Origin: Tenacibaculum dicentrarchi
GTDB lineage: Bacteria > Bacteroidota > Bacteroidia > Flavobacteriales > Flavobacteriaceae
Length of the DNA: 64,000 nt
Direction of reading: 5' to 3'
Assembly: GCF_964036635.1 (NCBI RefSeq)
Contig: NZ_OZ038524.1
Coordinates: forward strand, 725,501 to 789,500
Shown here: positions 8,667 to 17,458 of the stretch, piece after piece
Numbering within the stretch: the first letter of the stretch is position 1
Layout: every line of letters starts with the position of its first letter
Position numbers and translations under genes: made by a program
Notes under the pieces: model-generated
What the model saw: only the letters and a program-made list of their open reading frames with translations
What the model was told of the DNA's origin: nothing
The model's database searches: none

Positions 8667-8700
8667 AAACTGATACTTTAACAAGTATCGGTTTTTTTTT
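8667..8700 (+). terminator. Terminator of the kdsB operon
   Basis: AAAACTGATACTT, loop, AAGTATCGGTTTT with one G-T pair, then a T-run. A clear intrinsic terminator. Confidence 0.85.
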
Positions 8701-8789
8701 GCTGAATTTTAACATATTATAAGGAATAAAATGTTGTAAATTACGTTCGTAATGTAGAACATATAAACCCCCGTAAATAAACAATAAGC

Positions 8790-8984
8790 ATGGCAAGAGC
8801 AATGTATGAGTACACCAAAATAGTACTGGAAAAGGTAAGTTTTAATACTGATTTATTTTGTAGAGAGTTAGAAAAAGCATTAAATAGATTATTACCTTAC
8901 GAAATAAATGAATTAACCATTTGGTTAAAACAATATACTGTAAATAAGCCTAAATTATATCCTAGTTTGGCTTTAGTCAAATAA
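8790..8984 (+). CDS. Conserved small hypothetical protein (64 aa)
   Basis: A 64-residue helical protein beginning MARAMYEYTKIVLEKVSFN and containing FCRELEKALNRLLPYE. It looks like a short protein conserved in flavobacteria, with no known function. It stands alone between two terminators. The 145-base upstream gap holds a small palindrome, ATTACGttCGTAAT (8740-8753), that could be an operator. Confidence 0.7.
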   Translation: MARAMYEYTKIVLEKVSFNTDLFCRELEKALNRLLPYEINELTIWLKQYTVNKPKLYPSLALVK

Positions 8985-8991
8985 TTTTAAT

Positions 8992-9021
8992 AAAAAAAGA
9001 AGCTATATAGCTTCTTTTTTT
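8992..9021. terminator. Bidirectional terminator
   Basis: AAAAAAAGAAGCTATATAGCTTCTTTTTTT, a perfect palindrome with T-runs both ways. It is shared by the 64-aa gene and the convergent 9049-10491 gene. Confidence 0.9.
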
Positions 9022-9048
9022 ATTAAAGTCAAAGTAAGTGAAAAATGA

Positions 9049-10491
9049 TTAAACTCGTTTTCTAGAACATCCGAATAAACGTTTATCTTTAATGGTTTTA
9101 GAAACTCCTTCAGGAAGCATTTCTTCCCAGCCTTTTTCATTATTTTTAATCATCGTTAAAACTTTTCTAGAAAAAATATGTAAACTATTTTCATCTAAGT
9201 TTTTAATATCTACAAATCTTCCATTATGTTTGAAAAATTTATATAATTCTTTCATTCGAGGATGTACTTTTAGGTTTTCAGTATTTATGAATTCACCTGT
9301 TTCTTGGTCTTTATAAGGATAGGTGTATATTTTTAAATCTCTGTAAAAAAGTTTACCAGAAGCTTCTAAAATTCCACCGCTAAGGTTACGATAATATTTT
9401 TCATCAAAAATTTGAACAAGACTCTGAACCCCCATTGTTAAAGCCATTCTTTCTTTTGTAAATTCACCAAAATAATCAACTAGTTTAAAGTATTCTTGAT
9501 AGTTGGTAATCATTACATTTTGCCCAAGTGCACAAAGTAACTCGGCTCTGTCTAAGAAATCACGTTCATTAATTTCTCCTTCTGAACGAAGATTACTAAG
9601 GGTAATTTCGAAAATAATTTGTGTTTTATCGGGGTTTACTTTTTTTTCTGCTAAAAATAATTGTTTAGAACGTTCAAACATATCCATATTTACTTTGGTA
9701 ACAGGGCGATAGCTTCCACGTAATGCTAAAATATTCTTTTTATAAAGTACTTGAGCAGGTAATAAGTTATTTCCATCAGGACCGAACATTACGGCATTTG
9801 TCATTCCATTTTTAACTAATTGTAAGCTCATTAAACGATTATCGACATACATAAATCGAGGTCCAGAGAAATTAATCATATCAATTTCTAAGCGGTCACT
9901 ATCAATATTATCGTAAAAAGATTTTAATAACTCCTTTGGATTATCATTTAAATAATATGCTCCATATACTAAGTTAACTCCTAAAACACCTAAAGTTTCT
10001 TGTTGCTGACGTGCATCAGTTTCTTTAAAACGTAGGTGTAAAATAATTTCGTTATAATCTTCTAAAGGGTCTAGCTGAAAACGAATACCAACCCAACCGT
10101 GTCCTTTAAATTTTTTAGAAAAATTAATTGTTGCAACGGTATTTGCATAGCTAAAAAATAATTTATGAGGATGTTTTTGACGATCAAGACGATCTTCAAT
10201 TAAATCCATTTCATGTTTTAGCATTTTTTTTAATCGCTTTTCAGTTACATAACGATTATCACTTTCAATTCCATAAATAGCATCTGAAAAATCTTTATCA
10301 TAAGCACTCATTGCTTTTGCAATAGTACCTGAAGCACCACCAGCTCTAAAAAAATTACGAACAGTTTCTTGTCCTGCACCAATTTCAGCAAATGTTCCAT
10401 AAATATGAGAATTTAAGTTAATTTTTAACGCTTTACTATTTGTGGTGGGTACGGTACTTATTTTTTTATCTCCTTTAAGTGTGATGGCCAT
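9049..10491 (-). CDS. Conserved protein of unknown function (480 aa)
   Basis: A large soluble protein that I recognise as a conserved Bacteroidota family (start MAITLKGDKKISTVPTTNSK, then the near-invariant block GTFAEIGAGQETVRNFFRAGG). Such proteins are sometimes labelled 'TonB-dependent receptor' or 'nicotinate mononucleotide adenylyltransferase' in databases. Neither label is supported here: no signal peptide, no barrel, no HIGH/ISSTxxR nucleotidylyl-transfer motif. There are no membrane segments. It is a single-gene unit, and a TACATTTG -10 element lies at 10516-10523. Function unknown. Confidence 0.85.
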   Translation of the reverse strand: MAITLKGDKKISTVPTTNSKALKINLNSHIYGTFAEIGAGQETVRNFFRAGGASGTIAKAMSAYDKDFSDAIYGIESDNRYVTEKRLKKMLKHEMDLIEDRLDRQKHPHKLFFSYANTVATINFSKKFKGHGWVGIRFQLDPLEDYNEIILHLRFKETDARQQQETLGVLGVNLVYGAYYLNDNPKELLKSFYDNIDSDRLEIDMINFSGPRFMYVDNRLMSLQLVKNGMTNAVMFGPDGNNLLPAQVLYKKNILALRGSYRPVTKVNMDMFERSKQLFLAEKKVNPDKTQIIFEITLSNLRSEGEINERDFLDRAELLCALGQNVMITNYQEYFKLVDYFGEFTKERMALTMGVQSLVQIFDEKYYRNLSGGILEASGKLFYRDLKIYTYPYKDQETGEFINTENLKVHPRMKELYKFFKHNGRFVDIKNLDENSLHIFSRKVLTMIKNNEKGWEEMLPEGVSKTIKDKRLFGCSRKRV

Positions 10492-10515
10492 TTTTCTAAT
10501 TTTATGTTATCGCTA

Positions 10516-10523
10516 CAAATGTA
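10516..10523 (-). promoter_or_regulatory. -10 element upstream of the 480-aa protein gene
   Basis: TACATTTG on the minus strand, 24 bases before the ATG. No good TTG at -33. A TATTTTTG element for the divergent MBL gene sits at 10557-10564. Confidence 0.45.
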
Positions 10524-10583
10524 CTTAAAATAGCAACTATGATATACTTTTTGTCTTATTTTTGTGTTAACAATTAAGAAAAA

Positions 10584-11348
10584 ATGCAATTGAAAATTAC
10601 TTTTTTAGGTACAGGAACGTCTACGGGCGTTCCGATGATTAATAGTACGCATCCTGTGGCGTTGTCTAACAATTTTAAAGATAAGCGTTTGCGTTCATCA
10701 ATTCTTGTCTCTTGGGATGATATTAATTATGTTATTGATTGTGGTCCTGATTTTAGGCAACAAATGATGCGTGAAAAAGTAGCATCAATAAACGGAATTT
10801 TATTTACCCATGAACATGCAGACCATATTGCTGGTTTAGATGAAATCCGTCCGTATTGTTTTCAAATGGGGGCAGTGCCTATTTATACAACCGAAAGAGT
10901 ATTAGGAGTTTTAAAGAAAAGATATGATTATATTTTTAAAACAGAAAATAGATATCCGAGTGCACCCGCAGTAGCTACTAATATTATTTCACATAAAAAT
11001 AGTTTTACTCTTGATGGTGTTAAAGTTACTCCGATAGAGGTAATGCATGGAAGGTTACCTATTTTAGGGTATCGTTTTAATAATATAGCCTACTTAACAG
11101 ATATTAAAACTATTTCATCCGAAGAAAAAAAGAAATTGACTAATTTAGATGTTTTAATTGTTACAGGATTACGAAAAGAACCACATGCAACACATTTTAA
11201 TTTAGAAGAGTCATTGGCTTTTATTGCCGAAATAAAACCTAAAAAAGCTTATTTAACGCATATTAGTGAATTATTAGGTTTGCATGAAGAAGTTGAAAAA
11301 GAATTGCCTGAAAATGTATTTTTAGCTTATGACGGTTTAAAAATTTAA
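10584..11348 (+). CDS. MBL-fold metallo-hydrolase, PhnP / cyclic phosphodiesterase-like
   Basis: 254 residues of the metallo-beta-lactamase fold. The metal-binding motif THEHADH is at 75-81. The opening FLGTGTSTGVPM and the later 'EVMHGRLPILGYRF' and 'LTHISELLGLHEE' carry the remaining ligands. This is the pattern of PhnP-type enzymes, which open cyclic phosphodiesters such as phosphoribosyl 1,2-cyclic phosphate, and of related RNase Z-like hydrolases. No phn genes are nearby, so the true substrate is open. Confidence 0.88.
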   Translation: MQLKITFLGTGTSTGVPMINSTHPVALSNNFKDKRLRSSILVSWDDINYVIDCGPDFRQQMMREKVASINGILFTHEHADHIAGLDEIRPYCFQMGAVPIYTTERVLGVLKKRYDYIFKTENRYPSAPAVATNIISHKNSFTLDGVKVTPIEVMHGRLPILGYRFNNIAYLTDIKTISSEEKKKLTNLDVLIVTGLRKEPHATHFNLEESLAFIAEIKPKKAYLTHISELLGLHEEVEKELPENVFLAYDGLKI

Positions 11349-11454
11349 TATTTATTTTTCTAATATTAGTATTGATTTAAAGTATCAGAATTAGTTTGGT
11401 GGTTTAAAAGTGTATGCTATTTTTACATTAAAAATTAATTCAAACACTAATTGA

Positions 11455-12213
11455 ATGAAAATAATTATATCTCCAGCAAAGTCCTTAGATTTTGAAACAA
11501 AAGCTTCTACAAAATTATATTCTCAACCTCGTTTTTTAGAATATTCAACAAAATTAAACACAAAATTAAAAACACTTTCTAAACAAGATTTAAGTGATTT
11601 AATGAAAATTTCTGATGATTTGTCAAACTTAAATTATCAACGAAACCAAGATTGGCAAACTCCTTTTAATTTAGAAAATGCGAAACAGGCAATTTATTCT
11701 TTTACAGGAGCAGTTTTTAAAGGTATTGATGTAAATTCTTTATCCGAAGAAAAAATACCAACTTTACAAAATAATCTTAGAATTTTATCAGGATTATATG
11801 GCTTATTAAAACCTTTAGATTTAATTCAACCGTATCGTTTGGAAATGAAAACGAAATTAAAAGTAGGCGAAACCGAGAATTTATATAAATTTTGGAATAA
11901 TGAATTGGTAAATTCGTTAAATGATGAGTTAGAAGACGGAGAATTATTAGTAAACTTAGCGAGTTTAGAATATTTTAAAGCTTTGCCTAAAAAACTTTTA
12001 AAAGTACCAATGATAACGCCTGTTTTTAAAGATTTTAAAAATGGCGAATATAAAACTATCATGACTTTTGCTAAAAAAGCAAGAGGATTAATGGCGCGTT
12101 ATATTATCGAAAATAATGTTAAAACAATAGAAGAATTAAAAGGTTTTAATATTGATAATTATGGTTTTTCTGAAGAAATGTCAACTGAAACGGAATTATA
12201 TTTTACTAGATAA
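11455..12213 (+). CDS. yaaA: Peroxide stress protein YaaA (UPF0246)
   Basis: 252 residues, the usual length for the family. Signatures are SPAKSLDF at the N-terminus and 'LSGLYGLLKPLDLIQPYRLEM' in the middle, followed by 'FKNGEYKTIMTFAKKARGLMARYI'. E. coli YaaA lowers free iron during hydrogen peroxide stress and has a DNA-binding-like fold; that role is transferred by family. The SanA-like gene starts one base after its stop. Confidence 0.94.
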   Translation: MKIIISPAKSLDFETKASTKLYSQPRFLEYSTKLNTKLKTLSKQDLSDLMKISDDLSNLNYQRNQDWQTPFNLENAKQAIYSFTGAVFKGIDVNSLSEEKIPTLQNNLRILSGLYGLLKPLDLIQPYRLEMKTKLKVGETENLYKFWNNELVNSLNDELEDGELLVNLASLEYFKALPKKLLKVPMITPVFKDFKNGEYKTIMTFAKKARGLMARYIIENNVKTIEELKGFNIDNYGFSEEMSTETELYFTR

Positions 12214-12214
12214 A

Positions 12215-12850
12215 ATGATTAAAAAAACTCTGAAATTAGCTATTTTATCAACATTGTTTTTGTTGATTGCCATTTATTTGTGTAATTTTTTAATAGAAAA
12301 ACAAACAAAAGATAAACTGTATTCTAGCGTAACTGAAATCCCGAAACATAAAGTCGGGCTTGTTTTAGGTACATCAAAACATTTGTTAAATGGGCGTGTA
12401 AATTTATATTATAAGTATAGAATACGTGCGGCTATATCATTATATAAATCAGGGAAAATTACTTTTATTATTGTGAGTGGTGATAATAGCACCGAAAAAT
12501 ATGACGAGCCAACTACTTTTAAAAACGATTTGATAAAAGCGGGTATTCCTGCGGATAAAATATTTTTAGATTACGCAGGTTTCCGAACTTTAGATTCTGT
12601 TGTAAGAGTAAAAGAAATATTCGGACAAACAGATGTTACTATTATTTCTCAAAAATTTCATAATGAAAGAGCTATTTATTTGGCAAATCATTTTGGAGTT
12701 AAAGCAATCGGATTTAATGCTAAAGATGTTTCTGGTAGATATGGGCTAAAAGTTCAATTAAGAGAATATTTAGCCCGAGTAAAAGTATTTGTTGATATTT
12801 TATTTAATGTGCAACCGAAATTTTTAGGGAAATCAATAGAAGTGAAATAG
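12215..12850 (+). CDS. SanA/YdcF/ElyC-family membrane protein (DUF218)
   Basis: 211 residues with one N-terminal membrane segment (about 5-28, LAILSTLFLLIAIYLCNFLI), then a soluble DUF218 domain. Its conserved blocks are LVLGTSKHLLNGRVNLYYKYRI, SGDN and DYAGFRTLDSVVRVKEIFG. SanA of E. coli affects the envelope barrier (vancomycin exclusion at high temperature). The ATG at 12215 is chosen because it gives a signal-anchor start and follows the yaaA stop by one base; a longer frame inside yaaA is unlikely. Confidence 0.85.
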   Translation: MIKKTLKLAILSTLFLLIAIYLCNFLIEKQTKDKLYSSVTEIPKHKVGLVLGTSKHLLNGRVNLYYKYRIRAAISLYKSGKITFIIVSGDNSTEKYDEPTTFKNDLIKAGIPADKIFLDYAGFRTLDSVVRVKEIFGQTDVTIISQKFHNERAIYLANHFGVKAIGFNAKDVSGRYGLKVQLREYLARVKVFVDILFNVQPKFLGKSIEVK

Positions 12851-12872
12851 GTTGTTTTTTAGAAAAAAATGA

Positions 12873-13802
12873 TTAATTTCTTTTTAGATAGCTAATATCT
12901 AACCTGTTTTTACCTTTTTTATTTTCTGTAAATTTAGTAGATACACATTCGTTACAAATAACTTCTCTTTCATTATTAAAATAATCAGTAACTGTTATTT
13001 TATTATTTTTGATGTGTTTCGCAATTGTTTTGAATCTTGTTTTATAAATAGCAGTGTTTAAAAGTTTTTCTTTTAAAACTGCTTCGTTCTGATTTCCTAA
13101 AACATACATTTTTAATAAAAAATCATTACAGCCGTTGATACTAAAAGCGTATTCAAAACCTTCTTCTTTGTAAAATTCTAATTTTAGTTGATTAAAAGCA
13201 GGGTCTATATCATAATTGGTTTTATACTCTTCTTTAAAGATGCGTTTATTTTTCATTGCAGACATAGCACAATCAATATAGTTTAGTGATATTATTTTAC
13301 CATTTTTAAATCCAAGATGCGTATTTATATGATAAATAGGGAATTTATTTATGTTACTTTGATGGCTTGTACTTATTTTAATAATAGGTGTTTTGTTTTT
13401 AAATCCGTCAATATTATAGATGTAATTAGAGAAATCGCCAAAGCCAAAATACCCGATATAATCTATATTTTTTGGCGATTTTATTTGAACAATACCATAA
13501 GAAACCATAAATTCATTTCCACCGTCACTAGTATCCGTTATTTTTGCCCACATATCTTGTGTACCATCTTTATTAAAATCATTTAAACTTTCGTCATAGA
13601 GTTCTATATCTACAGTACCTAATGTAAAATTATGGTCTAAATTATAAATAATATAATATTTTCCAATAGAATAGCCCTTATATATAGAGAAAAGCTCTGT
13701 TAGATATTTTTTACGAAAACTATCTCTTATTTTTTCATTATCAGTTTTACAGGATTGAAATAAAAAGAAACTAAGGATTATAATGGTTATTTTTTCTTTC
13801 AT
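12873..13802 (-). CDS. Hypothetical lipoprotein
   Basis: 309 residues. The start MKEKITIIILSFFLFQSC is a lipoprotein signal with lipidated C18, so the mature protein is anchored in an envelope membrane. The body is lysine- and aromatic-rich. It contains 'ESLNDFNKDGTQDMWAKI', which resembles a single FG-GAP or calcium-binding DxNxDGxxD loop (DFNKDGTQD), and a pair of cysteines in ICNEC near the C-terminus. I do not recognise the family. It is a single gene facing the SanA-like gene. Confidence 0.75.
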   Translation of the reverse strand: MKEKITIIILSFFLFQSCKTDNEKIRDSFRKKYLTELFSIYKGYSIGKYYIIYNLDHNFTLGTVDIELYDESLNDFNKDGTQDMWAKITDTSDGGNEFMVSYGIVQIKSPKNIDYIGYFGFGDFSNYIYNIDGFKNKTPIIKISTSHQSNINKFPIYHINTHLGFKNGKIISLNYIDCAMSAMKNKRIFKEEYKTNYDIDPAFNQLKLEFYKEEGFEYAFSINGCNDFLLKMYVLGNQNEAVLKEKLLNTAIYKTRFKTIAKHIKNNKITVTDYFNNEREVICNECVSTKFTENKKGKNRLDISYLKRN

Positions 13803-13904
13803 GTTTTTTGAATAAACATTTGTTATGTTCTTTAGATGAATAAATTTAATAAATAAAATTTTTAAGTTCTGATATAAGAAAGTAAATTACTTTATTAAAA
13901 AACA

Positions 13905-13930
13905 AAAACCCTCTTAAAAAGAGGGTTTTT
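13905..13930. terminator. Bidirectional terminator between sdaA and the lipoprotein gene
   Basis: AAAAACCCTCTTaaaAAGAGGGTTTTT-type stem with A and T tails. It lies just after the sdaA stop as read leftward. Confidence 0.88.
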
Positions 13931-13956
13931 ATAGTTTTTTTATAATGATGATTTTT

Positions 13957-15381
13957 TTAACAAGCTGCTAAACCAACAGTAATTGCTAAACCACCTTCAG
14001 AGGTTTCTTTATACTTTCTGTTCATATCTTTTGCAGTTTCCCACATAGTATCGATAACTTTATCTAAAGGAACTAACGATTCTTTAGGATTAGTTTCTAA
14101 GGCTAATTCGGTAGCATTAATAGCTTTAATTGCTCCCATAGCATTACGTTCAATACAAGGTATTTGAACTAAACCACCAATAGGGTCGCAAGTTAAACCT
14201 AAATGATGTTCCATTGCTATTTCCGCTGCAACTAAGCATTGCCCAGGACTTCCTCCTAAAAGCTCTGTAAGTGCTCCCGCTGCCATTGCTGATGATACGC
14301 CAATTTCTGCCTGACAACCGCCCATGGCTGCCGATATGGTTGCATTTTTCTTGAAAACACTTCCAATTTCACCTGCAACTAATAAGAATTTTTTGATGTG
14401 TTCAAAATCAGCTTTATGATTTTCTATTACTAAATAATACATTAAAACGGCAGGGATTACACCTGCACTTCCATTTGTAGGAGCGGTTACAACTCTACCT
14501 AAAGCGGCGTTTACTTCATTTACAGATAGTGCTAAACAGCTTACCCATTTTAATATTTCACGAAATTTTACTTCGGTACTTCTAATGGCGGTAATCCATT
14601 CTTGTTGGTTGTTGTAAGTAGCATCTTTAATTAGTTTAGTATGTGTGTCAAAAGCTCTACGTTTTACATTTAATCCACCTGGTAAAATACCATCTGTATG
14701 ACAACCAATATACATACATTCGAGCATGGTATCCCAAACACGTTTTAACTCTGCATCAATTTCTTCAGAAGATTTTAAAACCAATTCATTCTGATACACA
14801 ATTTCAGAAATATTTTTGCCTTCTTTTTCGCAATAATCTTCTAATTGTGTGGCTCTGTTTATAGGATATGGAAAGTTTACTTCGTTTATTTCGGTATCTT
14901 GAGTTACTTTTATTTCTTCTTGAATAACAAAACCACCCCCGATAGAATAATAGGTTTCTGTAGATATTTCTTTTCCTTTGCAAAAACCTCTAAAAATTAA
15001 TCCATTAGAGTGAAAAGGTAAGAAGTTTTTATTAAAAACAACATTTTCAATAGAAAAAACCAATTGTTTTTCGGCATTAAAATGCAAGCGTTTTGTTTCT
15101 TTTATTTTATTGATAATTGTTTCAATACTATCAACAGGAATGTATTCAGGATCGGTACCACTTAAACCTAGTAAAACGGCTAAATCAGTTGCATGACCTG
15201 TTCCTGTTAACGATAAAGAACCGTATAGGTCTATTTTAATACCATCAATAGTATTAAAAACACGCTCTTTTTTTAATTTTTCAATCCATTGTTGGGCAGC
15301 TCTCCAAGGACCTAAAGTGTGTGAACTTGAGGGACCTACGCCAATTTTAAGCATATCAAAAACACTAATAAATTGAGACAT
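13957..15381 (-). CDS. sdaA: L-serine ammonia-lyase (single chain)
   Basis: Deaminates L-serine to pyruvate and ammonia with a [4Fe-4S] cluster. The 474 residues contain both the beta domain (start 'SVFDMLKIGVGPSSSHTLGPW') and the catalytic alpha domain ('APTNGSAGVIPAVLMYY', 'ATISAAMGGCQAEIGVSSAMAAGAL'). Conserved cysteines are in GGCQAE, 'GLTCDPIGGLVQIPCIERNA' and the C-terminal 'AAC'. Single-chain length is normal for Gram-negative SdaA. The gene stands alone between terminators. Confidence 0.96.
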   Translation of the reverse strand: MSQFISVFDMLKIGVGPSSSHTLGPWRAAQQWIEKLKKERVFNTIDGIKIDLYGSLSLTGTGHATDLAVLLGLSGTDPEYIPVDSIETIINKIKETKRLHFNAEKQLVFSIENVVFNKNFLPFHSNGLIFRGFCKGKEISTETYYSIGGGFVIQEEIKVTQDTEINEVNFPYPINRATQLEDYCEKEGKNISEIVYQNELVLKSSEEIDAELKRVWDTMLECMYIGCHTDGILPGGLNVKRRAFDTHTKLIKDATYNNQQEWITAIRSTEVKFREILKWVSCLALSVNEVNAALGRVVTAPTNGSAGVIPAVLMYYLVIENHKADFEHIKKFLLVAGEIGSVFKKNATISAAMGGCQAEIGVSSAMAAGALTELLGGSPGQCLVAAEIAMEHHLGLTCDPIGGLVQIPCIERNAMGAIKAINATELALETNPKESLVPLDKVIDTMWETAKDMNRKYKETSEGGLAITVGLAAC

Positions 15382-15414
15382 AAATTTAATTTGTTTGTTG
15401 AGCGCTAAAATAGA

Positions 15415-15452
15415 AAAAGTCCTGTATTAAAATCAATACAGAACTTTTTTTT
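15415..15452 (-). terminator. Terminator after the DUF2853 gene
   Basis: A stem made by AAAAGTcCTGTATT and AATACAGaACTTTT with T/A runs. It lies between the DUF2853 gene and sdaA, both leftward, and so separates the two units. Confidence 0.8.
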
Positions 15453-15479
15453 ATGAAAAATGTGTATTTTGTATTTCCC

Positions 15480-15821
15480 TTACATTCCGTACACTGCTTC
15501 TTTGTTAAACTTTTTTGTTAACAAATAGTAAACTACAGCTCTGTATTTCTTTCTTTCTGAGCGACCTATTTGTTCCATAACTTGGTCAATAGCATTATCT
15601 AATTCAGGAGTATCTGCTAAACCTAATTTTTTGATTAAAAAGTTATTTTTAACGGTTAGCAATTCTTTTGGATCAGTACCTGATACTGTTTCGGCATCTG
15701 TTTTGTAAATTGAAGGACCTAATCCTTTGGTTACAGCTGTTAATAATTCAAGATTTACAGACAGTTTTCTGTCGTCCATAAACTTTTTATACAATTCTAC
15801 TTTTTCGTCAAATTTACTCAT
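15480..15821 (-). CDS. DUF2853 family protein
   Basis: A 113-residue helical protein with the family pattern: 'KFDEKVELYKKFM', then TAVTKGLGPSIYKTDAETVS and a C-terminal 'RKKYRAVVYYLLTKKF'. The function of the family is unknown. It is a single-gene unit with a textbook promoter (15865-15894) and terminator, so it is probably well expressed. Confidence 0.9.
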   Translation of the reverse strand: MSKFDEKVELYKKFMDDRKLSVNLELLTAVTKGLGPSIYKTDAETVSGTDPKELLTVKNNFLIKKLGLADTPELDNAIDQVMEQIGRSERKKYRAVVYYLLTKKFNKEAVYGM

Positions 15822-15864
15822 CTTTTTTCTTTTAATTATTTGTTAATGTAGCATTACATCATTT

Positions 15865-15894
15865 CAAATATAGCTAAATAATTTGTTCTTTCAA
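15865..15894 (-). promoter_or_regulatory. Promoter of the DUF2853 gene
   Basis: Read leftward: TTG (15892-15894), 19 bases, TATATTTG (15865-15872). Full consensus match, 43 bases before the ATG. Confidence 0.75.
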
Positions 15895-16025
15895 ATAAGA
15901 AAAATTAATAATTTTAATCAAAAAAAAATGTTAATTATTTCTTGTAATGACAATACTTTAGAAGAAATTATTTATATTAGGTATTATTATTGTAGTATAT
16001 TTAGCTATAATCAAACAGGTAGTTT

Positions 16026-17396
16026 ATGTCGATATTAAAATTTGAATCTATGCTGAAAACCAACGATGTCTATTTTTTTGATGCCGTTGAGTTTGAAACA
16101 ATTATTGAACATTATTTAGATATAGCCAAAAATTCATTGGCTAAAAAAGCGGTGTCCTTAGGCTTAGAACAGCATCCGTCATCAATTCAATTAAAATTAA
16201 TGAAAGTAGAGCTTTTAGTTTTTGATAATGAATTAAAAAAAGCCACTGAATTGCTTAAAAATATTGAAGCTGTTGAACCTTATAACGATGAGGTTTTTAT
16301 TCAAAAAGCATTAATTTTATCTAAAAAAAATAAACATAAGCAAGCAATATCAGTTTTAAATGAATCGCTATCTTTTATTGAAGATCCAGCAGATATTTGG
16401 TCAATGTTAGGCATGGAATATTTGTATTTAGACGATTATAAAAATGCTCGTTTAAATTTTGAAAAATGTGTAGCTTTTGATATGGAAGATTTTTCGTCTT
16501 TATATAATATTGTGTATTGTTTTGATATGGAAGAAAAACATATTGAGGCGATACAATATTTAAACACTTATATAGATAAAAACCCTTATTGTGAGGTAGC
16601 TTGGCATCAATTAGGTAGAAAATATGCCGAAATAGGAATGCGTAGAGAGGCGCTTACGGCATTTGAATATTCGATATTAATAGACGAAAATTTTATAGCT
16701 GGTTATTTAGAAATGGCTAAAACTTTAGAAGATTTAAACCGCTATGAAGAGGCTATTAAAAACTATAAAATTACCTTAAAGTTAGACGAGCCTACGACTT
16801 TTTCATATATAAGAATAGGGGATTGTTACGAAAAATTAGAAAATAGTAATAAAGCAATTTATTTTTATAAAAAAGCAGTTAACAAAGATCCTTTTTTCGA
16901 TAAAGGTTGGGCGTTATTAACGAATATTTATTTTGAAAATAAAAACTATCAGAAAGCGCTATATTATATTAAAAAAGCCATTGAAATAGATGAAATAAAC
17001 CCTTTTTATTGGCGAATATATAGCGATATAAATTTAAAATTGAATTTTTATGAAGAGGCTGTAAAAGGATTTTATACCTGCATTGAGTTAGGCGATGATG
17101 AAATGGAAGTTTATACTGATTTAGCAGATATTTTATTATTTTTAGGTGAATTTGACGAAGCTTTAAAAATCTTGATTAAAGCCAAAAAACTATATGAAGA
17201 TTTTGCTGAAATTGAATATCGTTTGTGTGGTTTGTTTATGATTTTAGACAAGCAATCGTACGGATTAATACATTTAAAAAATGCGTTGGCGATTAATTTT
17301 GAATTGCACGATATTATAAATGAGTTGTATCCTACTGTTTTTGAACACGAAAAGGTTCAGGAAGTTATTTCTGATTATAGAAAAGCCTTGAAATAA
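16026..17396 (+). CDS. Tetratricopeptide-repeat protein
   Basis: A 456-residue cytoplasmic protein built almost entirely of TPR helices. Repeats such as 'AWHQLGRKYAEIGMRREALTAFEYSILID', 'FSYIRIGDCYEKLENSNKAIYFYKKAVNKD' and 'PFYWRIYSDINLKLNFYEEAVKGFYTCIELG' run from about residue 60 to the end. There is no signal peptide, enzyme domain or membrane segment. TPRs mediate protein-protein contacts; the partner is unknown. A TATATTTA element lies about 30 bases upstream. Confidence 0.9.
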   Translation: MSILKFESMLKTNDVYFFDAVEFETIIEHYLDIAKNSLAKKAVSLGLEQHPSSIQLKLMKVELLVFDNELKKATELLKNIEAVEPYNDEVFIQKALILSKKNKHKQAISVLNESLSFIEDPADIWSMLGMEYLYLDDYKNARLNFEKCVAFDMEDFSSLYNIVYCFDMEEKHIEAIQYLNTYIDKNPYCEVAWHQLGRKYAEIGMRREALTAFEYSILIDENFIAGYLEMAKTLEDLNRYEEAIKNYKITLKLDEPTTFSYIRIGDCYEKLENSNKAIYFYKKAVNKDPFFDKGWALLTNIYFENKNYQKALYYIKKAIEIDEINPFYWRIYSDINLKLNFYEEAVKGFYTCIELGDDEMEVYTDLADILLFLGEFDEALKILIKAKKLYEDFAEIEYRLCGLFMILDKQSYGLIHLKNALAINFELHDIINELYPTVFEHEKVQEVISDYRKALK

Positions 17397-17414
17397 TTAT
17401 TTCAAGGCTTTTTT
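17381..17414 (+). terminator. Terminator overlapping the TPR gene stop
   Basis: AAAAGCCTTGAAATAATTATTTCAAGGCTTTTTT, a 14-bp perfect stem that contains the stop codon. It is also suited to the convergent symporter gene. Confidence 0.9.
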
Positions 17415-17458
17415 GTTTTTCTTTGGATAAAAAAAATACCTAAAATAAGCGGAAAAAC

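Noticed and set aside
8740..8753. ATTACGttCGTAAT palindrome as an operator
   Set aside because: Only a single 6-bp palindrome with no second copy or known regulator; mentioned under the gene but not claimed as a site.
12152..12214. Longer SanA-like start inside yaaA
   Set aside because: The ATG at 12215 gives a normal signal-anchor; the extension overlaps yaaA by 62 bases.
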